Source of the DNA: Sphingomonas sp. LM7
GTDB taxonomy: Bacteria; Pseudomonadota; Alphaproteobacteria; Sphingomonadales; Sphingomonadaceae
Length of the DNA: 64,000 nt
Assembly (NCBI RefSeq): GCF_002002925.1
Contig: NZ_CP019511.1
Span: 1,240,001-1,304,000 of the forward strand
Direction of reading: 5' to 3'
The first letter of the stretch is position 1. Each line of letters begins with the position of its first letter. Shown piece by piece: positions 40,845-52,006 of this stretch. The notes under the pieces are model-generated. The model was not told the origin of the DNA and did not search any database. It worked only from the letters and a program-made list of their open reading frames with translations. The translations under genes were made by a program, and so were the position numbers.

Positions 40845-41224
40845 CCGATGTGCGCCACACTGGCGATCTCGACGAGGCAGTCGGGCTTCACCAGATCGCA
40901 TTTGATGCAGTAGCGCGCGGGCTTGGCGCCGGGGAAATACTCGGCATAGACTGCGTTGAACGCAGCGTAGTCGGCGAGGTCCTTGAGGAAGATGTGGTTC
41001 ATCGCCACGTCCTCCAGGGTCGCGCCGCCGGCTTCCAGCGTGATCTTGATGACGTCCAGCACATGCCGGGTCTGCGCCGCGGCGTCGCCCGGGTGGAGCA
41101 CGACACCCCCCTCGCCCAGCGCCAGCACTCCTGAGACGTAGACGGTGTTGCCTGCCTTGGCGCCCGCTGAATAGGGCGCGATCGGCGTGGGAAATTGCGG
41201 CGGGTTGATCGGTTCGAAGGGCAT
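40841..41224 (-). CDS. rutC: RutC, RidA-family aminoacrylate peracid reductase/deaminase
   Basis: 127 aa member of the RidA/YjgF family. Motifs: '[21 protein letters not shown]', '[23 protein letters not shown]', '[25 protein letters not shown]'. The conserved Arg of the RidA active site and the C-terminal VEI(A) strand are present. RutC acts on (peroxy)aminoacrylate in uracil breakdown. It starts four bases after the rutB stop and overlaps rutD by four bases, so the cluster is tightly coupled. Confidence 0.9.
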   Translation of the reverse strand: MPFEPINPPQFPTPIAPYSAGAKAGNTVYVSGVLALGEGGVVLHPGDAAAQTRHVLDVIKITLEAGGATLEDVAMNHIFLKDLADYAAFNAVYAEYFPGAKPARYCIKCDLVKPDCLVEIASVAHIG

Positions 41225-41227
41225 TCC

Positions 41228-41962
<735 letters not shown>

Positions 41963-42082
41963 CGCGCGCCTCGTTTTGCGGCTGCGAAGGTGAACCAAGG
42001 GCGGCGGGCAGGCAAGTGTCCTGCTGCCGTTGCCCCGGGGCAGTCGAACGCATAAGCGTCGCCGTCCCTTCAAGGAATTTCG

Positions 42083-44707
42083 ATGCGCGTCTTCCTGCTT
42101 GCGCTCTGCGCCTTTGTCCTGCCCGCTTCCGCCCTCGCCCAGTCCGTTTCCCCGCTGCCCACCGGCAAGCTGCCCGACACCGTCAAGCCGATCGCCTATC
42201 GGCTCGACATGACGATCGTGCCCGAGCGCGAACGCTTCACCGGCCATGCGGAGATCGATGTCGAGCTCAAGCAGGCAGCGGCCTCGATCTTCCTGCACGG
42301 CCGCGACCTCAACGTCAGCAAGGCGGTGGTCAAGATCGGCAAGCGCGAGACGCCGGTGACTTTCACCCAGAAGACGCCGCTGGGGCTGGCGCAGCTCGAT
42401 TTCGGGCGGACGCTCCAGCCGGGCAAGCTGACGCTCAAGTTCGACTATGATGCCGCGTTCGGCGACGGGCCGTCGGGCATCTACCGGATCAAGGTGGAGG
42501 AGGACTGGTATAGCTGGTCGCAATTCCAGTCGATCGACGCGCGCGCCGCCTTTCCTTCGTTCGACGAGCCCGGATACAAGACGCCGTTCACCGTCACCGT
42601 GACGACCAAGCCGGGCTTCGTCGCAGTGAGCAATGCCGCCGAACAGGGCGTGCCGCTGCGCGCGGGCAAGCTGGTCAAGCACCGCTTCGCCGCGACCGAA
42701 CCGCTACCGACCTACCTCGTCGCCTTCGTCACCGGGCCGTTCGTTACCCTCGAAGGCAATGTCCCCGCGACGGCGCAGCGCCCGCGTCCGCTGCCGCTCC
42801 GCATCGTCGGGACCAAGCCTTATGCGGGCCAGATGGCCTATGCGCTGGAGGGATCGAAGAAGATCGTCGCGCTGCTCGAAAGCTATTTCAACCAGCCCTT
42901 CCCCTACCCCAAGCTCGACCAGATCGGCTCGCCGGTGATGCCCGGCGCGATGGAGAATGCCGGGGCGGACATCTATGGCGACGGCATCCTGTTCGTCGAC
43001 GAGGCCTCGCCGACCGAGGACAAGCAGACCTTCGGCATGGTCGTCGCGCACGAGCTGTCGCATCAATGGTTCGGCGACGTCGTCACCCCGGCCTGGTGGG
43101 ACGATATCTGGCTCAACGAGAGCTTCGCCAACTGGATGGGCTATCGCATCGGCAACGAGTGGCGGCCCGACCTCAACATCGGCGTATCGGCGATCGACGA
43201 AGCGTTCGACGCGATGCAGATCGACGCGCTCGCCGCAGGGCGCCCGATCCACCAGCGGATCGTCAACGACGCCGACATCGACGCCACCTTCGACCAGATC
43301 ACCTATGGCAAGGGCGGACAGGTCGTCGCGATGATCGCGGCCTATCTGGGCGAAGAGAAGTTCCGCGACGGGGTGCGGCTGCACATGCAGCGCTACCATC
43401 ACGGCAATGCGAGCACCGACCAGTTCTTCGATTCGCTTGCCAGCGCGGCGCATGATCCGCGCGTGCTGGAGTCGCTGCGCAGCTTCGTCGACCAGCAGGG
43501 CATGCCGGTGGTGACGTTGAAGCGTGACGGCAACGGCCTGACCGCCAGCCAGTCGCGCTACGCCAATTTCGGCAGCAACCTGCCGGCGACGCAGTGGATC
43601 GTGCCGGTCTGCGTGCGCCGCGCGGCGGTGCGCAGCTGCACGCTGCTCGATAAGCCCAATGGCGCGATCGAGGCCAAGGGCGACGTCGTAGTCGTCCCCA
43701 ATGCCGGCGGCTGGGGCTATTACCGCTTCGACATGGACCCGGCGGACTGGTCCGCGCTGATCGCGGCGGCGCCGACGCTGCCCGAGGGCGAGGCGCTGGC
43801 AGTGACCGACAGCCTGTGGGCGTCCTTCTATGCCGGCAAGGCCAGGTTCCCGCAGCTCGCAGCGCTCGCGCGCTCGATGGCGGGGCATCCCGCTTCGAAC
43901 GCTGCGCTCGACAATGGCACGCGGCTGCGCAAGCTCCTGCGCAGCGGGCTGATCAGCGATGCGGCACTGCCCGCCTATCGCAAGCTGATCGTCGATCTCT
44001 ATGCGCCGAAGCTCGCCCAACTCGGATTCGATCCCGCAGTCGGCGCGCATGCATCGGACAGCCCCGACGAGCAGAAACTGCGTGGCGACATGGTCCAGCT
44101 CGTCGCCGCCACGGGAAGCGATGCGGCATTGCGCGGCAAGCTGGTGGCGGCGGCAGAAGCGTATCTGGGCGGCGACGCCAAGGCGCTCGACCCGCAATTC
44201 GCCCAGATCGCGCTGTCGCTCGCCATCGAGGACAAGGGCGTGCCGATGGCCAAGGCGGTCGCCGAGAAGGGTCTGGGCGGGCATGACGGCGCCTTGGGCC
44301 AGGTCGCATTCCCGGCGATCGGCGGCTCGGGCAATGCCGAGGTGGCCCGCTGGTTCTTTAACGACTTAAAGGACCCGCGCCTGCCGCAGGCGCGGCGGCT
44401 CTACACCGCCGCAAGCTTCCTCGGCTCGCCGCGGACGCGCGACATCGCTTCGGACTATATGCTGCGCAACTTCGACACCTTCTCCCAGGCCAGCGGCGGC
44501 GGCGGCATCTTCTCGGTACGCGCATCCCAGATGTTCAATGTGCTGTGCTCGAACGAGCAAGCAGACGCAGTCGATGCCAAGCTGCGGCCGCAGCTGGTCA
44601 ACGGCAGCACGCTGGGGCTGGATCGCGCAGTGGAGGCGATTCGCAATTGCGCGCGGTTCAAGGACGCGAAGGCGAACGAAGTGAGCGCAGCGGTAATGGG
44701 GAAATAA
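42083..44707 (+). CDS. Secreted M1-family zinc aminopeptidase
   Basis: 874 aa with signal peptide ([20 protein letters not shown], cleavage after about residue 20). Domain order: N-terminal beta saddle, then the gluzincin core with the exopeptidase motif GAMEN, the zinc site HELSHQWFG followed 18 residues later by 'WLNESFANW' (HExxH-18-E), and a helical C-terminal ERAP1-like domain. It removes N-terminal amino acids from peptides, probably in the periplasm. Good ribosome site (AAGGAATTTCG). It ends at two facing terminator hairpins shared with the acyl-CoA synthetase gene. Confidence 0.95.
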   Translation: MRVFLLALCAFVLPASALAQSVSPLPTGKLPDTVKPIAYRLDMTIVPERERFTGHAEIDVELKQAAASIFLHGRDLNVSKAVVKIGKRETPVTFTQKTPLGLAQLDFGRTLQPGKLTLKFDYDAAFGDGPSGIYRIKVEEDWYSWSQFQSIDARAAFPSFDEPGYKTPFTVTVTTKPGFVAVSNAAEQGVPLRAGKLVKHRFAATEPLPTYLVAFVTGPFVTLEGNVPATAQRPRPLPLRIVGTKPYAGQMAYALEGSKKIVALLESYFNQPFPYPKLDQIGSPVMPGAMENAGADIYGDGILFVDEASPTEDKQTFGMVVAHELSHQWFGDVVTPAWWDDIWLNESFANWMGYRIGNEWRPDLNIGVSAIDEAFDAMQIDALAAGRPIHQRIVNDADIDATFDQITYGKGGQVVAMIAAYLGEEKFRDGVRLHMQRYHHGNASTDQFFDSLASAAHDPRVLESLRSFVDQQGMPVVTLKRDGNGLTASQSRYANFGSNLPATQWIVPVCVRRAAVRSCTLLDKPNGAIEAKGDVVVVPNAGGWGYYRFDMDPADWSALIAAAPTLPEGEALAVTDSLWASFYAGKARFPQLAALARSMAGHPASNAALDNGTRLRKLLRSGLISDAALPAYRKLIVDLYAPKLAQLGFDPAVGAHASDSPDEQKLRGDMVQLVAATGSDAALRGKLVAAAEAYLGGDAKALDPQFAQIALSLAIEDKGVPMAKAVAEKGLGGHDGALGQVAFPAIGGSGNAEVARWFFNDLKDPRLPQARRLYTAASFLGSPRTRDIASDYMLRNFDTFSQASGGGGIFSVRASQMFNVLCSNEQADAVDAKLRPQLVNGSTLGLDRAVEAIRNCARFKDAKANEVSAAVMGK

Positions 44708-44735
44708 AAACTCCTTCTCCCCTTGTGGGAGAAGG
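44706..44735 (-). terminator. Intrinsic terminator of the acyl-CoA synthetase gene
   Basis: Perfect 9-bp stem CCTTCTCCC (44713-44721) / GGGAGAAGG (44727-44735), loop of five. On the minus strand it is followed by AG and then TTTTT (44710-44706). Together with the plus-strand hairpin it brackets a palindromic centre (about 44774-44806), so the whole convergent gap is one extended inverted repeat. Confidence 0.75.
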
Positions 44736-44830
44736 AAGGGGCCCGCTCGATGAAATCGAGTGGGAAGGATGAGGGGGACGTAACCCGCTACGTCTCCCCC
44801 TCACCCTTCCGCCGACTTCGCCGGCTCCCT

Positions 44831-44858
44831 CCCTCTCCCACAAGGGGAGAGGGTTTTT
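44831..44858 (+). terminator. Intrinsic terminator of the M1 aminopeptidase gene
   Basis: Perfect 9-bp stem CCCTCTCCC (44831-44839) / GGGAGAGGG (44845-44853), loop of five, followed directly by TTTTT (44854-44858). The T tract overlaps the stop codon of the convergent acyl-CoA synthetase gene. Confidence 0.8.
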
Positions 44859-46440
44859 ACGCCGCGGCCAACTTGAAGTCCTTGTATTGCGCACGGATCG
44901 CGGTCTTGAGCAGCTTGCCGGTAGCGGTGTGCGGCAGGCTGTCGACGAAGTGGATCTCGTCGGGAAGCCACCATTTGGCGACATGCCGCTCCAAATGGGC
45001 TTGGATCGCCTCCGGCGTCACTGCGCTACCCGGACTGCGCACCACGAGCAGGATCGGGCGCTCGTCCCATTTGGGGTGGAACACGCCAATCGCCGCGGCC
45101 TCGGCAACACCGGCGCAGCCGACCGCCGCGTTCTCGAGCTCCACCGAGCTGATCCACTCGCCACCCGACTTGATCACGTCCTTGGCGCGATCGGTGATCT
45201 GCATCGTGCCGTCGGGGTGGAGGACGGCGACATCGCCGGTGTCGAACCAATTGTCGGGATCGACCGCGAGTTGCTCCTCGCCATAATATTGGCGGATCAC
45301 CCAGGGGCCGCGGACCTGGAGGCGGCCCGAGCTAACCCCATCGCGCGGCAGGACGGCGCCATCGTCGTCGACGGTGCGCAGCTCGACCCCGAAGGGGACC
45401 TTCCCCTGCTTGGAGACCTGATCGACCTGCGCCTCGAAGCTCAACTCGTCCCAATCGGGCGACGGCGCGCCCATCGTGCCGATCGGCGAAGTCTCGGTCA
45501 TGCCCCAGGCGTGGTTGACGCGGACGCCCATCTTCATCAGTCGCTCGATCATCGCGCGCGGCGCTGCCGAACCGCCGATCGTGACGATCTTCAGATGCTC
45601 GGGCGCGGCGCCCGTCGCGTCCATGTGCTGGAACATCGCGAACCAGACGGTTGGCACGCCGGCGCTGTGCGTGACCTTCTCGCGGTTCATCAGCTCGCAC
45701 AGCACCGCGGGGTCGTTGATTGCGGAGAACACGAACTTCAGCCCCACCGCCGCCGCGGCATAGGGCAGCCCCCAACCGACCGCGTGGAACATCGGCACGA
45801 TCGGCATCGCCACCGATTGGGTGGACAGGTCGAACTCGGCAGGCTGGAGCTCGGTGATCGCGTGGATCACGGTCGAGCGATGGGTGTAGAGCACGCCCTT
45901 GGGATTGCCGGTGGTGCCGCTGGTGTAGCAGAGCATGCACGGATCGCGCTCGTCGCCCTCGACCCAGGTATAGTCGCCGCTCTCCGGGGCGATCAGCGCC
46001 TCGAACTCGCCGTCGTCGAAGCAGACATAGCGGCGGATCGTGCTCCAGTGCGGCTTCATCTTCTCGACCACCGGCGCGAACGCCTTGTCGTAGAGCAGCA
46101 CCTGGTCTTCGGCATGGTTGGCGATGAAGGCGAGCTGGTCCTCGAACAGCCGCGGGTTGATCGTGTGGATCACCCCGCCCATCCCGATCGCGCCATACCA
46201 GGCGACGAGATGGCGGCTGTGGTTCATCGCCAGCGTGGCGACGCGGTCGCCGGGCTGGAGGCCGAGCCGTTCGAGCGCCTGCGCCAGCTTCCGGGCATCG
46301 CGGGCGATCCCCGCCCAATCGGTGCGCGTTTCGGAGCCATCGGCCCAGCGCGTGACGATCTCGCGCGGTCCATGTTCGCGCGCCGCGTGATCGAGCAGGC
46401 GCATCACGCGCAGCTCGAAATCCTGCATTCCACCCAGCAT
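44857..46440 (-). CDS. Long-chain acyl-CoA synthetase (AMP-binding ligase)
   Basis: 527 aa. It activates a carboxylic acid with ATP to acyl-AMP and then to acyl-CoA. Visible: P-loop motif YTSGTTGNPKG, 'AWGMTETSPIG' (A5), 'WFDTGDVAVLHPDG' (A7), 'ITDRAKDVIKSGGEWISS' (A8) and 'LPHTATGKLLKTAIR' (A10) with the catalytic Lys. The N-terminal region and the overall layout match medium/long-chain fatty acid ligases (AlkK/FadD-like). The chain length cannot be read. It has a GGAGAGAG ribosome site just upstream of the ATG at 46440. Single gene, convergent with the M1 peptidase. Confidence 0.9.
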   Translation of the reverse strand: MLGGMQDFELRVMRLLDHAAREHGPREIVTRWADGSETRTDWAGIARDARKLAQALERLGLQPGDRVATLAMNHSRHLVAWYGAIGMGGVIHTINPRLFEDQLAFIANHAEDQVLLYDKAFAPVVEKMKPHWSTIRRYVCFDDGEFEALIAPESGDYTWVEGDERDPCMLCYTSGTTGNPKGVLYTHRSTVIHAITELQPAEFDLSTQSVAMPIVPMFHAVGWGLPYAAAAVGLKFVFSAINDPAVLCELMNREKVTHSAGVPTVWFAMFQHMDATGAAPEHLKIVTIGGSAAPRAMIERLMKMGVRVNHAWGMTETSPIGTMGAPSPDWDELSFEAQVDQVSKQGKVPFGVELRTVDDDGAVLPRDGVSSGRLQVRGPWVIRQYYGEEQLAVDPDNWFDTGDVAVLHPDGTMQITDRAKDVIKSGGEWISSVELENAAVGCAGVAEAAAIGVFHPKWDERPILLVVRSPGSAVTPEAIQAHLERHVAKWWLPDEIHFVDSLPHTATGKLLKTAIRAQYKDFKLAAA

Positions 46441-46540
46441 CGCTCTCTCCAGGGCTTATTTTTGAGGAGAGGGTATGCCGGAGGGGTGGAGGTGTCGAGG
46501 GGGTGCTCGATGGGCAATGATTCGTTACCCGCGCGTACTG

Positions 46541-46648
46541 CCGTCACCCCGGCCTTGTGCCGGGGTCCACCGGGAGGCGCGCGAGACCCTGACGCCTCCT
46601 GCTACTCGATCGCGGCATGGTGGCCCCCGGCACAAGGCCGGGTGACGG
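46541..46648. repeat. Palindromic intergenic repeat (108 bp)
   Basis: The arms at 46541-46571 and 46619-46648 are near-perfect inverted copies of about 30 bp around 'CCCCGGCCTTGTGCCGGGG' (one mismatch, one missing base). An inner pair GGAGGCG/CGCCTCC closes the loop. It lies in the gap between the dnaE stop and the ligase start. It resembles REP/BIME-like repeats of other bacteria; the same 'CACCCCGGCC' string appears again at 58582. Confidence 0.8.
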
Positions 46649-46704
46649 AATAGGATCGACCACGACATTGTCATCCGACTCTCGCCGGCGTGACGAATGT
46701 TAGG

Positions 46705-49700
46705 CTACGCCGCCGCCGCGAGCATCGCCGAGGTGCTGGCGAATTCGGCCGAGCGCATGCCCGGCAGGACCGCGATCTGGGCGAGCAGCTCCTCGTCGAT
46801 GCGGAAGTTGCGGCCGAGCACGACTTCGGCCTGCCCTTCGTGCCCGAGCGGTGCCCAGAGGCGGACGGTGCAGCGGCCGCCGCGAGCCTCGCCGATCATC
46901 TCCACCAGCCGGGGCAAGGCAGCAGCATCGTCGACCACCAGATCGACCAGCAGCCGCGCGACATTGGCGATGCCCTCGAACGGCTGGACGCGCTTGATCG
47001 AGACGCGCGGGGTATCCTCGCCGGGGCGCTTGTCGAGCTCGACGGTGAGCAGCGCGCAGCCACCCTCGCGCGCCGCGTCCTCCATGTCCTTGGCGGCGAA
47101 CTCGTCGAAGCAGCTCGCGAGCACCTGGCCGCTGGTGTCCGAGATCGTCGCCATCATGTAGCGGTTGCCGCGTGCCGAGGTGCGCCAGCGCGCGTCCTCG
47201 ATCAGCGCGGCGATGGTGGCGCCGACGCGGGCGCCTTCGGGGATCTGGACGTCATTGAGCGTGGCGATGTCGCGCGCGCCCTGGCTGCGGACGAGGTGCG
47301 CGTAGCGATCGAGCGGATGCGCCGAGAAATAATAGCCGAACGCGTCCTTCTCGGCAGTGATCTTGTCGGCGAGCGTCCAGACCGCGCTGCGCGGCAGATT
47401 GATCGCGCCGCCGCTCGGCTCGGATTCGCCGAACAGGCCGCCCTGCCCGCTCGTCCGGCTCTCATGCGTGCGCTGGGCAACCGCGAGAATCGTCTCGGCG
47501 GCGGCATGGACCCCGGCGCGGTTGGGCTCGATCGTGTCGAACGCGCCCGCCGCGGCGAGCGTTTCGAGCTGGCGCTTGTTGAGCAGCCGCGGATCGACGC
47601 GCTTGGCGAAATCGTCGAGCGACTGGAAGCGGCCCTTGGCGTCGCGCTCCTCGATCAGCAATTCCATCGCGCGCTCGCCGACGCCCTTGAGCGCGCCGAG
47701 TGCGTAGCGCACCGCGAGGCCGTCGCCGTGCTTCTCGACATGGAAATCGGCGAGGCTCGCGTTGATCTCTGGCGGCAGGCACGCGATGTCGAGCCGCCGC
47801 ATATCGTCGGCGAAGATCGCGAGCTTGTCGGTCTGGTGGATGTCGTACGCCATCGACGCGGCGAAGAATTCGTGCGGATGGTGCGTCTTGAGCCAGGCCG
47901 TCTGATAGGCGAGCAGCGCATAGGCGGCGGCGTGCGACTTGTTGAAGCCGTAGCCGGCGAACTTGTCGATCAAGTCGAACAGCTCGTTGGCCTTGGCCGG
48001 CTTGATGCCGTGGACCTTGGCGCAGCCTTCGACGAAGATCGCGCGCTGCTGGTCCATCTCCGCCTTGATCTTCTTGCCCATCGCGCGGCGGAGCATGTCG
48101 GCGCCGCCCAGGCTGTAGCCTGCGAGGATCTGCGCGGCCTGCATCACCTGCTCCTGATAGACGAAGATCCCGTAGGTCTCCTTCAGGATCGGTTCGAGCG
48201 TCTCGTGCGGGTAGACGATCTCCTCGCTACCCTGTTTGCGGCGGCCGAAGCTCGGGATGTTGTCCATCGGGCCTGGGCGATAGAGCGAGACGAGCGCGAT
48301 GATGTCGCCGAAGTTGGTGGGGCGCACCGCAGTGAGGGTGCGCCGCATGCCTTCAGATTCGAGCTGGAAGACACCGACGGTGTCGCCGCGCTGGAGCAGG
48401 TCGTACACTTCGGGATCGTCCCAGGACAGCGTGTCGAGATCGACTTCGAGGCCGCGGTCGCCGAGCAGCTCGACGGCCTTCTTGAGCACCGACAGCGTCT
48501 TGAGCCCGAGAAAGTCGAACTTCACCAGCCCGGCGCCCTCGACATATTTCATGTCGAACTGAGTGACGGGCATGTCCGAACGCGGATCGCGATAGAGCGG
48601 GACCAGCTCGGCGAGCGGGCGATCGCCGATCACCACGCCGGCGGCATGGGTGGACGAGTGCCGCGGCAGCCCCTCCAGCCGCATCGACAGGTCGATCAGA
48701 TAGCGGACGTCGCTGTGGTTCTTATACTCGCTGTGGAATTCGCTGACTCCGTCGAGCGTGCGCTTGAGCGTCCAGGGATCGGCGGGAAGATTGGGGATCT
48801 GCTTGGCGAGGCGATCGACCTGGCCATAGCTCATCTGGAGCACGCGGCCGACGTCCTTGAGCACCGCGCGCGCCTTCATCGTCCCGAAGGTGATGATCTG
48901 CGCCACCGTGTCGCGGCCATATTTCTCCTGGACGTAGCGGATGACTTCGCCACGCCGGGTTTCGCAGAAATCGATGTCGAAATCGGGCATCGACACGCGT
49001 TCGGGATTGAGGAAGCGTTCGAACAGCAGCCCGAGCTTCAACGGATCCAGATCGGTGATCGTCAGCACCCAGGCGACCACCGAGCCCGCGCCCGAGCCAC
49101 GGCCCGGGCCGACCGGGATGTCGTGCGCCTTGGCCCATTTGATGAAGTCCGCGACGATCAGGAAATAGCCGGGGAAACCCATCTGGATGATGACGTCGAG
49201 CTCGAATTCGAGGCGATCGACGTACAGCTGGCGCTCTTCGGGTGCTGTGATCCCGGCCTTGGCAAGACGCATGTCCAGGCCTTCATGTGCCTGTTCGCGC
49301 AGCATCCTGGCTTCGCCTTCGCGGTCGCCGGCGAGGCTGGGGAGGATCGGCTTGCGCTTGGGCGCGGAATAGGCGCAGCGCTGCGCCACCACCATCGTGT
49401 TGGCGATCGCCTCGGGCAAGTCGGCGAACAGCGACTTCATCTCGGTCGCCGGCTTCATCCACGCATCGGGCGACGAACGGGGACGATCGTCGCTCGCGAT
49501 GTATGACGAGTTCGCAATGCACAGCATCGCGTCATGCGCCTCGTGGAAACTCTCCTCGGCGAAGCAGCACGGATTGGTGCCGACCAGCGGGAGATCGCGG
49601 GCATAGGCATAATCGAGCAGCTTGGCCTCGGCGCGGCCCTCGATTTCGTTCAGCCGGCGCGCGATCTCGACATAGAGCCGGTGGGGGAACAGCGCCTCGA

Positions 49701-50184
49701 GCCGATGGGCATAGGTCTCGGCGGCGCTGTCCTGTCCCTCGGCATAGAGCCGGGCGAGCGCGCCCTCGGCACCCGCGGTGAGGCAGAGCAGCCCATCGGT
49801 ACGGCCGTCAAGCGCATCGAAATCGACATGCGCGTCCTCCTCGATCGGGCGATCGAGATGCGCCATCGAGACGAGATTGCACAGATTGAGATAGCCCGCC
49901 TCGTCCTGCGCATAGAGCGCCAGCCAGTCGATCGCGACCGGCGCGCCCTCGGCCAGCTCGGGGCGCTTGACCGCGAGCAGCGTGCCGACGATCGGCTGGA
50001 CGCCCGATTTCTTGCACGCATCGGAAAAGGGCATCGCGGCGTAGAGCCCGTTGCGGTCGCTGACCGCCACGGCGGGAAAGCCGAGTTCGCGCGCGCGCTT
50101 GGCGATCCCCTTGGGCTCGATCGCGCCTTCGAGCATCGTGTACGAAGAGAAGACCCGGAGCGGTACGAATCCCGAATGCGCCAT
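46705..50184 (-). CDS. dnaE: DNA polymerase III alpha subunit (replicative), PHP domain degenerate
   Basis: 1159 aa, the replicative polymerase. Domains in order: PHP (about 1-270), polymerase core (about 270-810), helix-hairpin-helix, OB fold (about 980-1070), C-terminal tail. Catalytic acidic residues are seen in 'SMPDFDIDFCE' (two Asp) and 'GLVKFDFLGLKTL' (third Asp), plus 'GPGRGSGAGSVVAW' (palm/fingers). The PHP metal ligands are lost: the usual HxHS is PLRVFS, the TDH is SDR and the GxE is GTL, so no phosphoesterase or exonuclease activity is expected; proofreading must come from DnaQ. Start ATG at 50184 with GGGTG upstream. Highly conserved housekeeping gene. Confidence 0.98.
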   Translation of the reverse strand: MAHSGFVPLRVFSSYTMLEGAIEPKGIAKRARELGFPAVAVSDRNGLYAAMPFSDACKKSGVQPIVGTLLAVKRPELAEGAPVAIDWLALYAQDEAGYLNLCNLVSMAHLDRPIEEDAHVDFDALDGRTDGLLCLTAGAEGALARLYAEGQDSAAETYAHRLEALFPHRLYVEIARRLNEIEGRAEAKLLDYAYARDLPLVGTNPCCFAEESFHEAHDAMLCIANSSYIASDDRPRSSPDAWMKPATEMKSLFADLPEAIANTMVVAQRCAYSAPKRKPILPSLAGDREGEARMLREQAHEGLDMRLAKAGITAPEERQLYVDRLEFELDVIIQMGFPGYFLIVADFIKWAKAHDIPVGPGRGSGAGSVVAWVLTITDLDPLKLGLLFERFLNPERVSMPDFDIDFCETRRGEVIRYVQEKYGRDTVAQIITFGTMKARAVLKDVGRVLQMSYGQVDRLAKQIPNLPADPWTLKRTLDGVSEFHSEYKNHSDVRYLIDLSMRLEGLPRHSSTHAAGVVIGDRPLAELVPLYRDPRSDMPVTQFDMKYVEGAGLVKFDFLGLKTLSVLKKAVELLGDRGLEVDLDTLSWDDPEVYDLLQRGDTVGVFQLESEGMRRTLTAVRPTNFGDIIALVSLYRPGPMDNIPSFGRRKQGSEEIVYPHETLEPILKETYGIFVYQEQVMQAAQILAGYSLGGADMLRRAMGKKIKAEMDQQRAIFVEGCAKVHGIKPAKANELFDLIDKFAGYGFNKSHAAAYALLAYQTAWLKTHHPHEFFAASMAYDIHQTDKLAIFADDMRRLDIACLPPEINASLADFHVEKHGDGLAVRYALGALKGVGERAMELLIEERDAKGRFQSLDDFAKRVDPRLLNKRQLETLAAAGAFDTIEPNRAGVHAAAETILAVAQRTHESRTSGQGGLFGESEPSGGAINLPRSAVWTLADKITAEKDAFGYYFSAHPLDRYAHLVRSQGARDIATLNDVQIPEGARVGATIAALIEDARWRTSARGNRYMMATISDTSGQVLASCFDEFAAKDMEDAAREGGCALLTVELDKRPGEDTPRVSIKRVQPFEGIANVARLLVDLVVDDAAALPRLVEMIGEARGGRCTVRLWAPLGHEGQAEVVLGRNFRIDEELLAQIAVLPGMRSAEFASTSAMLAAAA

Positions 50185-50428
50185 CGGGGCACCCTAGGCA
50201 TGCGGGCGCCGCTTTGCCACTGCGCGGGCGGCGCTATCCACAGCTTTCCAAAAACTAACCTGGCATATCCGTAACAACCCCTTGGTGGGAGTCGCTTATG
50301 GGAACCGACCGGAATGGCGAATCACCCGCCGGTCGGGAAAAAGACGGTTAACAGCGATCAACTAGTCGATCGCGGCGCACCCGTCCTGGAGCTTGCGCCG
50401 TGGTCCGGTAAACCGGAGTATTCCTGCG
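50185..50428. other. Divergent gap between dnaE and the Cys-containing small gene
   Basis: No gene is seen. A 14-bp palindrome TCCGGT-aa-ACCGGA (50404-50417) lies just ahead of the small gene and overlaps its GGAG ribosome site region. It could be an operator or a small hairpin. Confidence 0.3.
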
Positions 50429-50851
50429 ATGACCATCCTCTGCTCGGTGATGAACCATGTGCCCTCGGCCAAGCGTCACCACAATCAGGGGCTGGAATTC
50501 AGCATGTGCCACCGCTGCGGCTGCGACATGATCCGCAGCGAGGAAGGCGATTGGGCGCAGGTGCCGCAGGGCTTCAAGGTAGTCTGGCGCGAGTTCGGCC
50601 GCAGCGGCGATGCTTCGGATGTCGCCCAGCGCATGCACCGCCTCGCCCCGCCGCCGCGCCGCCGCGATCCCCGGGGTGCCCGCCCTGCCCCGCGCCGCGA
50701 CCCGCGCGGACGCCCGCTCACCGGCGCCATCTCGATGGCGTCGATGCTCACCAGGCTGGGCAAGCTGGTCAACGGCGAGGAAGGCGAGACCGCGGGAATC
50801 GAAAAGAACGGCCAGTATGTGATCTGCCTGCCCGGGCCGTCGGTCCACTGA
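50429..50851 (+). CDS. Conserved-looking small hypothetical protein with a Cys cluster
   Basis: 140 aa from the ATG at 50429 (GGAG ten bases upstream). The start region reads MTILCSVMNHVP, then MCHRCGCDM gives a C-x2-C-x-C cluster that could bind a metal, then a basic, Pro/Arg-rich linker (residues about 68-95) and a C-terminal segment 'LTRLGKLVNGEEGETAGIEKNGQYV'. I do not recognise the family. It ends four bases before the convergent glutathione peroxidase gene. A zinc-ribbon-like role is only a suggestion. Confidence 0.65.
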   Translation: MTILCSVMNHVPSAKRHHNQGLEFSMCHRCGCDMIRSEEGDWAQVPQGFKVVWREFGRSGDASDVAQRMHRLAPPPRRRDPRGARPAPRRDPRGRPLTGAISMASMLTRLGKLVNGEEGETAGIEKNGQYVICLPGPSVH

Positions 50852-50855
50852 TCGG

Positions 50856-51335
50856 CTAGAGCAGCTTCTCGATATCGCCGGCAATGTCCTTCGGCGACGT
50901 GGTCGGCGCGTAGCGATCGACCACCTTGCCCGATCGATCGACGAGGAACTTGGTGAAGTTCCACTTGATCGCCTTGGACCCCAGCAGCCCCGGCGCTTCC
51001 TTCTTGAGATGCTCGAACAACGGCGCGGCCTCGGCGCCGTTGACGTCGACCTTGGCGTAGACCGGGAAAGTCACGTCATAGGTGAGCGAGCAGAAGTTCG
51101 CGATCTCCGCGGCATCGCCCGGTTCCTGCCCGCCGAACTGGTTGCAGGGGAACCCCAGCACCGAGAATCCGCGATCCTTGTATTCGCGCTGGAGCTTCTC
51201 GAGCTCGGCATATTGCGGCGTGAACCCGCATTTCGACGCGGTGTTGACGACGAGCAGCACTTCGCCGGCATGATCCGACAGATCGGTATCGCTGCCGTCG
51301 GCCTTGCGGACCGGGATTTCGGTGATCGCAGTCAT
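50856..51335 (-). CDS. Glutathione peroxidase (Cys type)
   Basis: 159 aa. Reduces hydroperoxides, with glutathione or thioredoxin as donor. The peroxidatic Cys is C36 in [12 protein letters not shown]. The Gln and the Trp of the catalytic triad lie in '[13 protein letters not shown]' and '[11 protein letters not shown]'. A second Cys (FCS) could serve as resolving residue in a thioredoxin-dependent enzyme. The start ATG at 51335 overlaps the lolD stop as ATGA, so it is translated with the Lol genes. No signal peptide: cytosolic. Confidence 0.95.
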   Translation of the reverse strand: MTAITEIPVRKADGSDTDLSDHAGEVLLVVNTASKCGFTPQYAELEKLQREYKDRGFSVLGFPCNQFGGQEPGDAAEIANFCSLTYDVTFPVYAKVDVNGAEAAPLFEHLKKEAPGLLGSKAIKWNFTKFLVDRSGKVVDRYAPTTSPKDIAGDIEKLL

Positions 51336-52006
51336 TCGAGCTTCCCCTCGTGCAGCCGCACCACGCGATCCATCCGTTCGGCGAGCCGTTCGTTATGCGT
51401 CGCCACCAGCGCCGCCGAGCCCTCGTCGCGGACCAGCCTCAGGAATTCGGCGAAAACCTTGTCCGCCGTAGCCTCGTCGAGATTGCCGGTGGGTTCGTCG
51501 GCGAGCACCAGCGCGGGGCGGTTGGCAAGCGCGCGGGCAACCGCGACGCGCTGCTGCTCGCCGCCCGAAAGCTGGTTGGGCCGGTGCGTCAGCCGCTGCG
51601 ACAGGCCGAGCGCCGTGAGCAATTGCCCCGCGCGGACATCGGCATCGGCGCGGGTGGCGCCGTGGATCATCAGCGGCAGCACGACATTCTCGATCGCGCT
51701 GAAATCGGGCAGCAGGTGATGGAACTGGTAGACGAAGCCCAGGCTGTTGCGGCGGACTTCGGTGCGGCCACCCGCGGGAAGCTTGGCGGCTTCCTTGCCG
51801 GCGATGCGGATCGAGCCCTCGAACCCGCCCTCGAGCAGACCCACTGCCTGGAGCAGAGTTGACTTGCCCGAACCCGAAGGTCCGAGCAGCGCGACGATCT
51901 CGCCCGGCTGGATATCGAGATCGACGCCGCGCAGGACTTCGATCACGGCCTCGCCCTGCTTGAAGCTACGCTTCAGCCCGCGCGTCTGGAGGATAGGCTC
52001 ATTCAT
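51332..52006 (-). CDS. lolD: Lipoprotein-releasing ABC transporter ATPase LolD
   Basis: 224 aa ATPase of the Lol complex that releases lipoproteins from the inner membrane for transfer to LolA. Walker [10 protein letters not shown] (42-50), signature LSGGEQQ, Walker B VLADE, and the '[16 protein letters not shown]' H-loop region are all present. It overlaps the upstream lolC-type permease by 8 bp and the downstream glutathione peroxidase by 4 bp. Confidence 0.95.
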   Translation of the reverse strand: MNEPILQTRGLKRSFKQGEAVIEVLRGVDLDIQPGEIVALLGPSGSGKSTLLQAVGLLEGGFEGSIRIAGKEAAKLPAGGRTEVRRNSLGFVYQFHHLLPDFSAIENVVLPLMIHGATRADADVRAGQLLTALGLSQRLTHRPNQLSGGEQQRVAVARALANRPALVLADEPTGNLDEATADKVFAEFLRLVRDEGSAALVATHNERLAERMDRVVRLHEGKLE

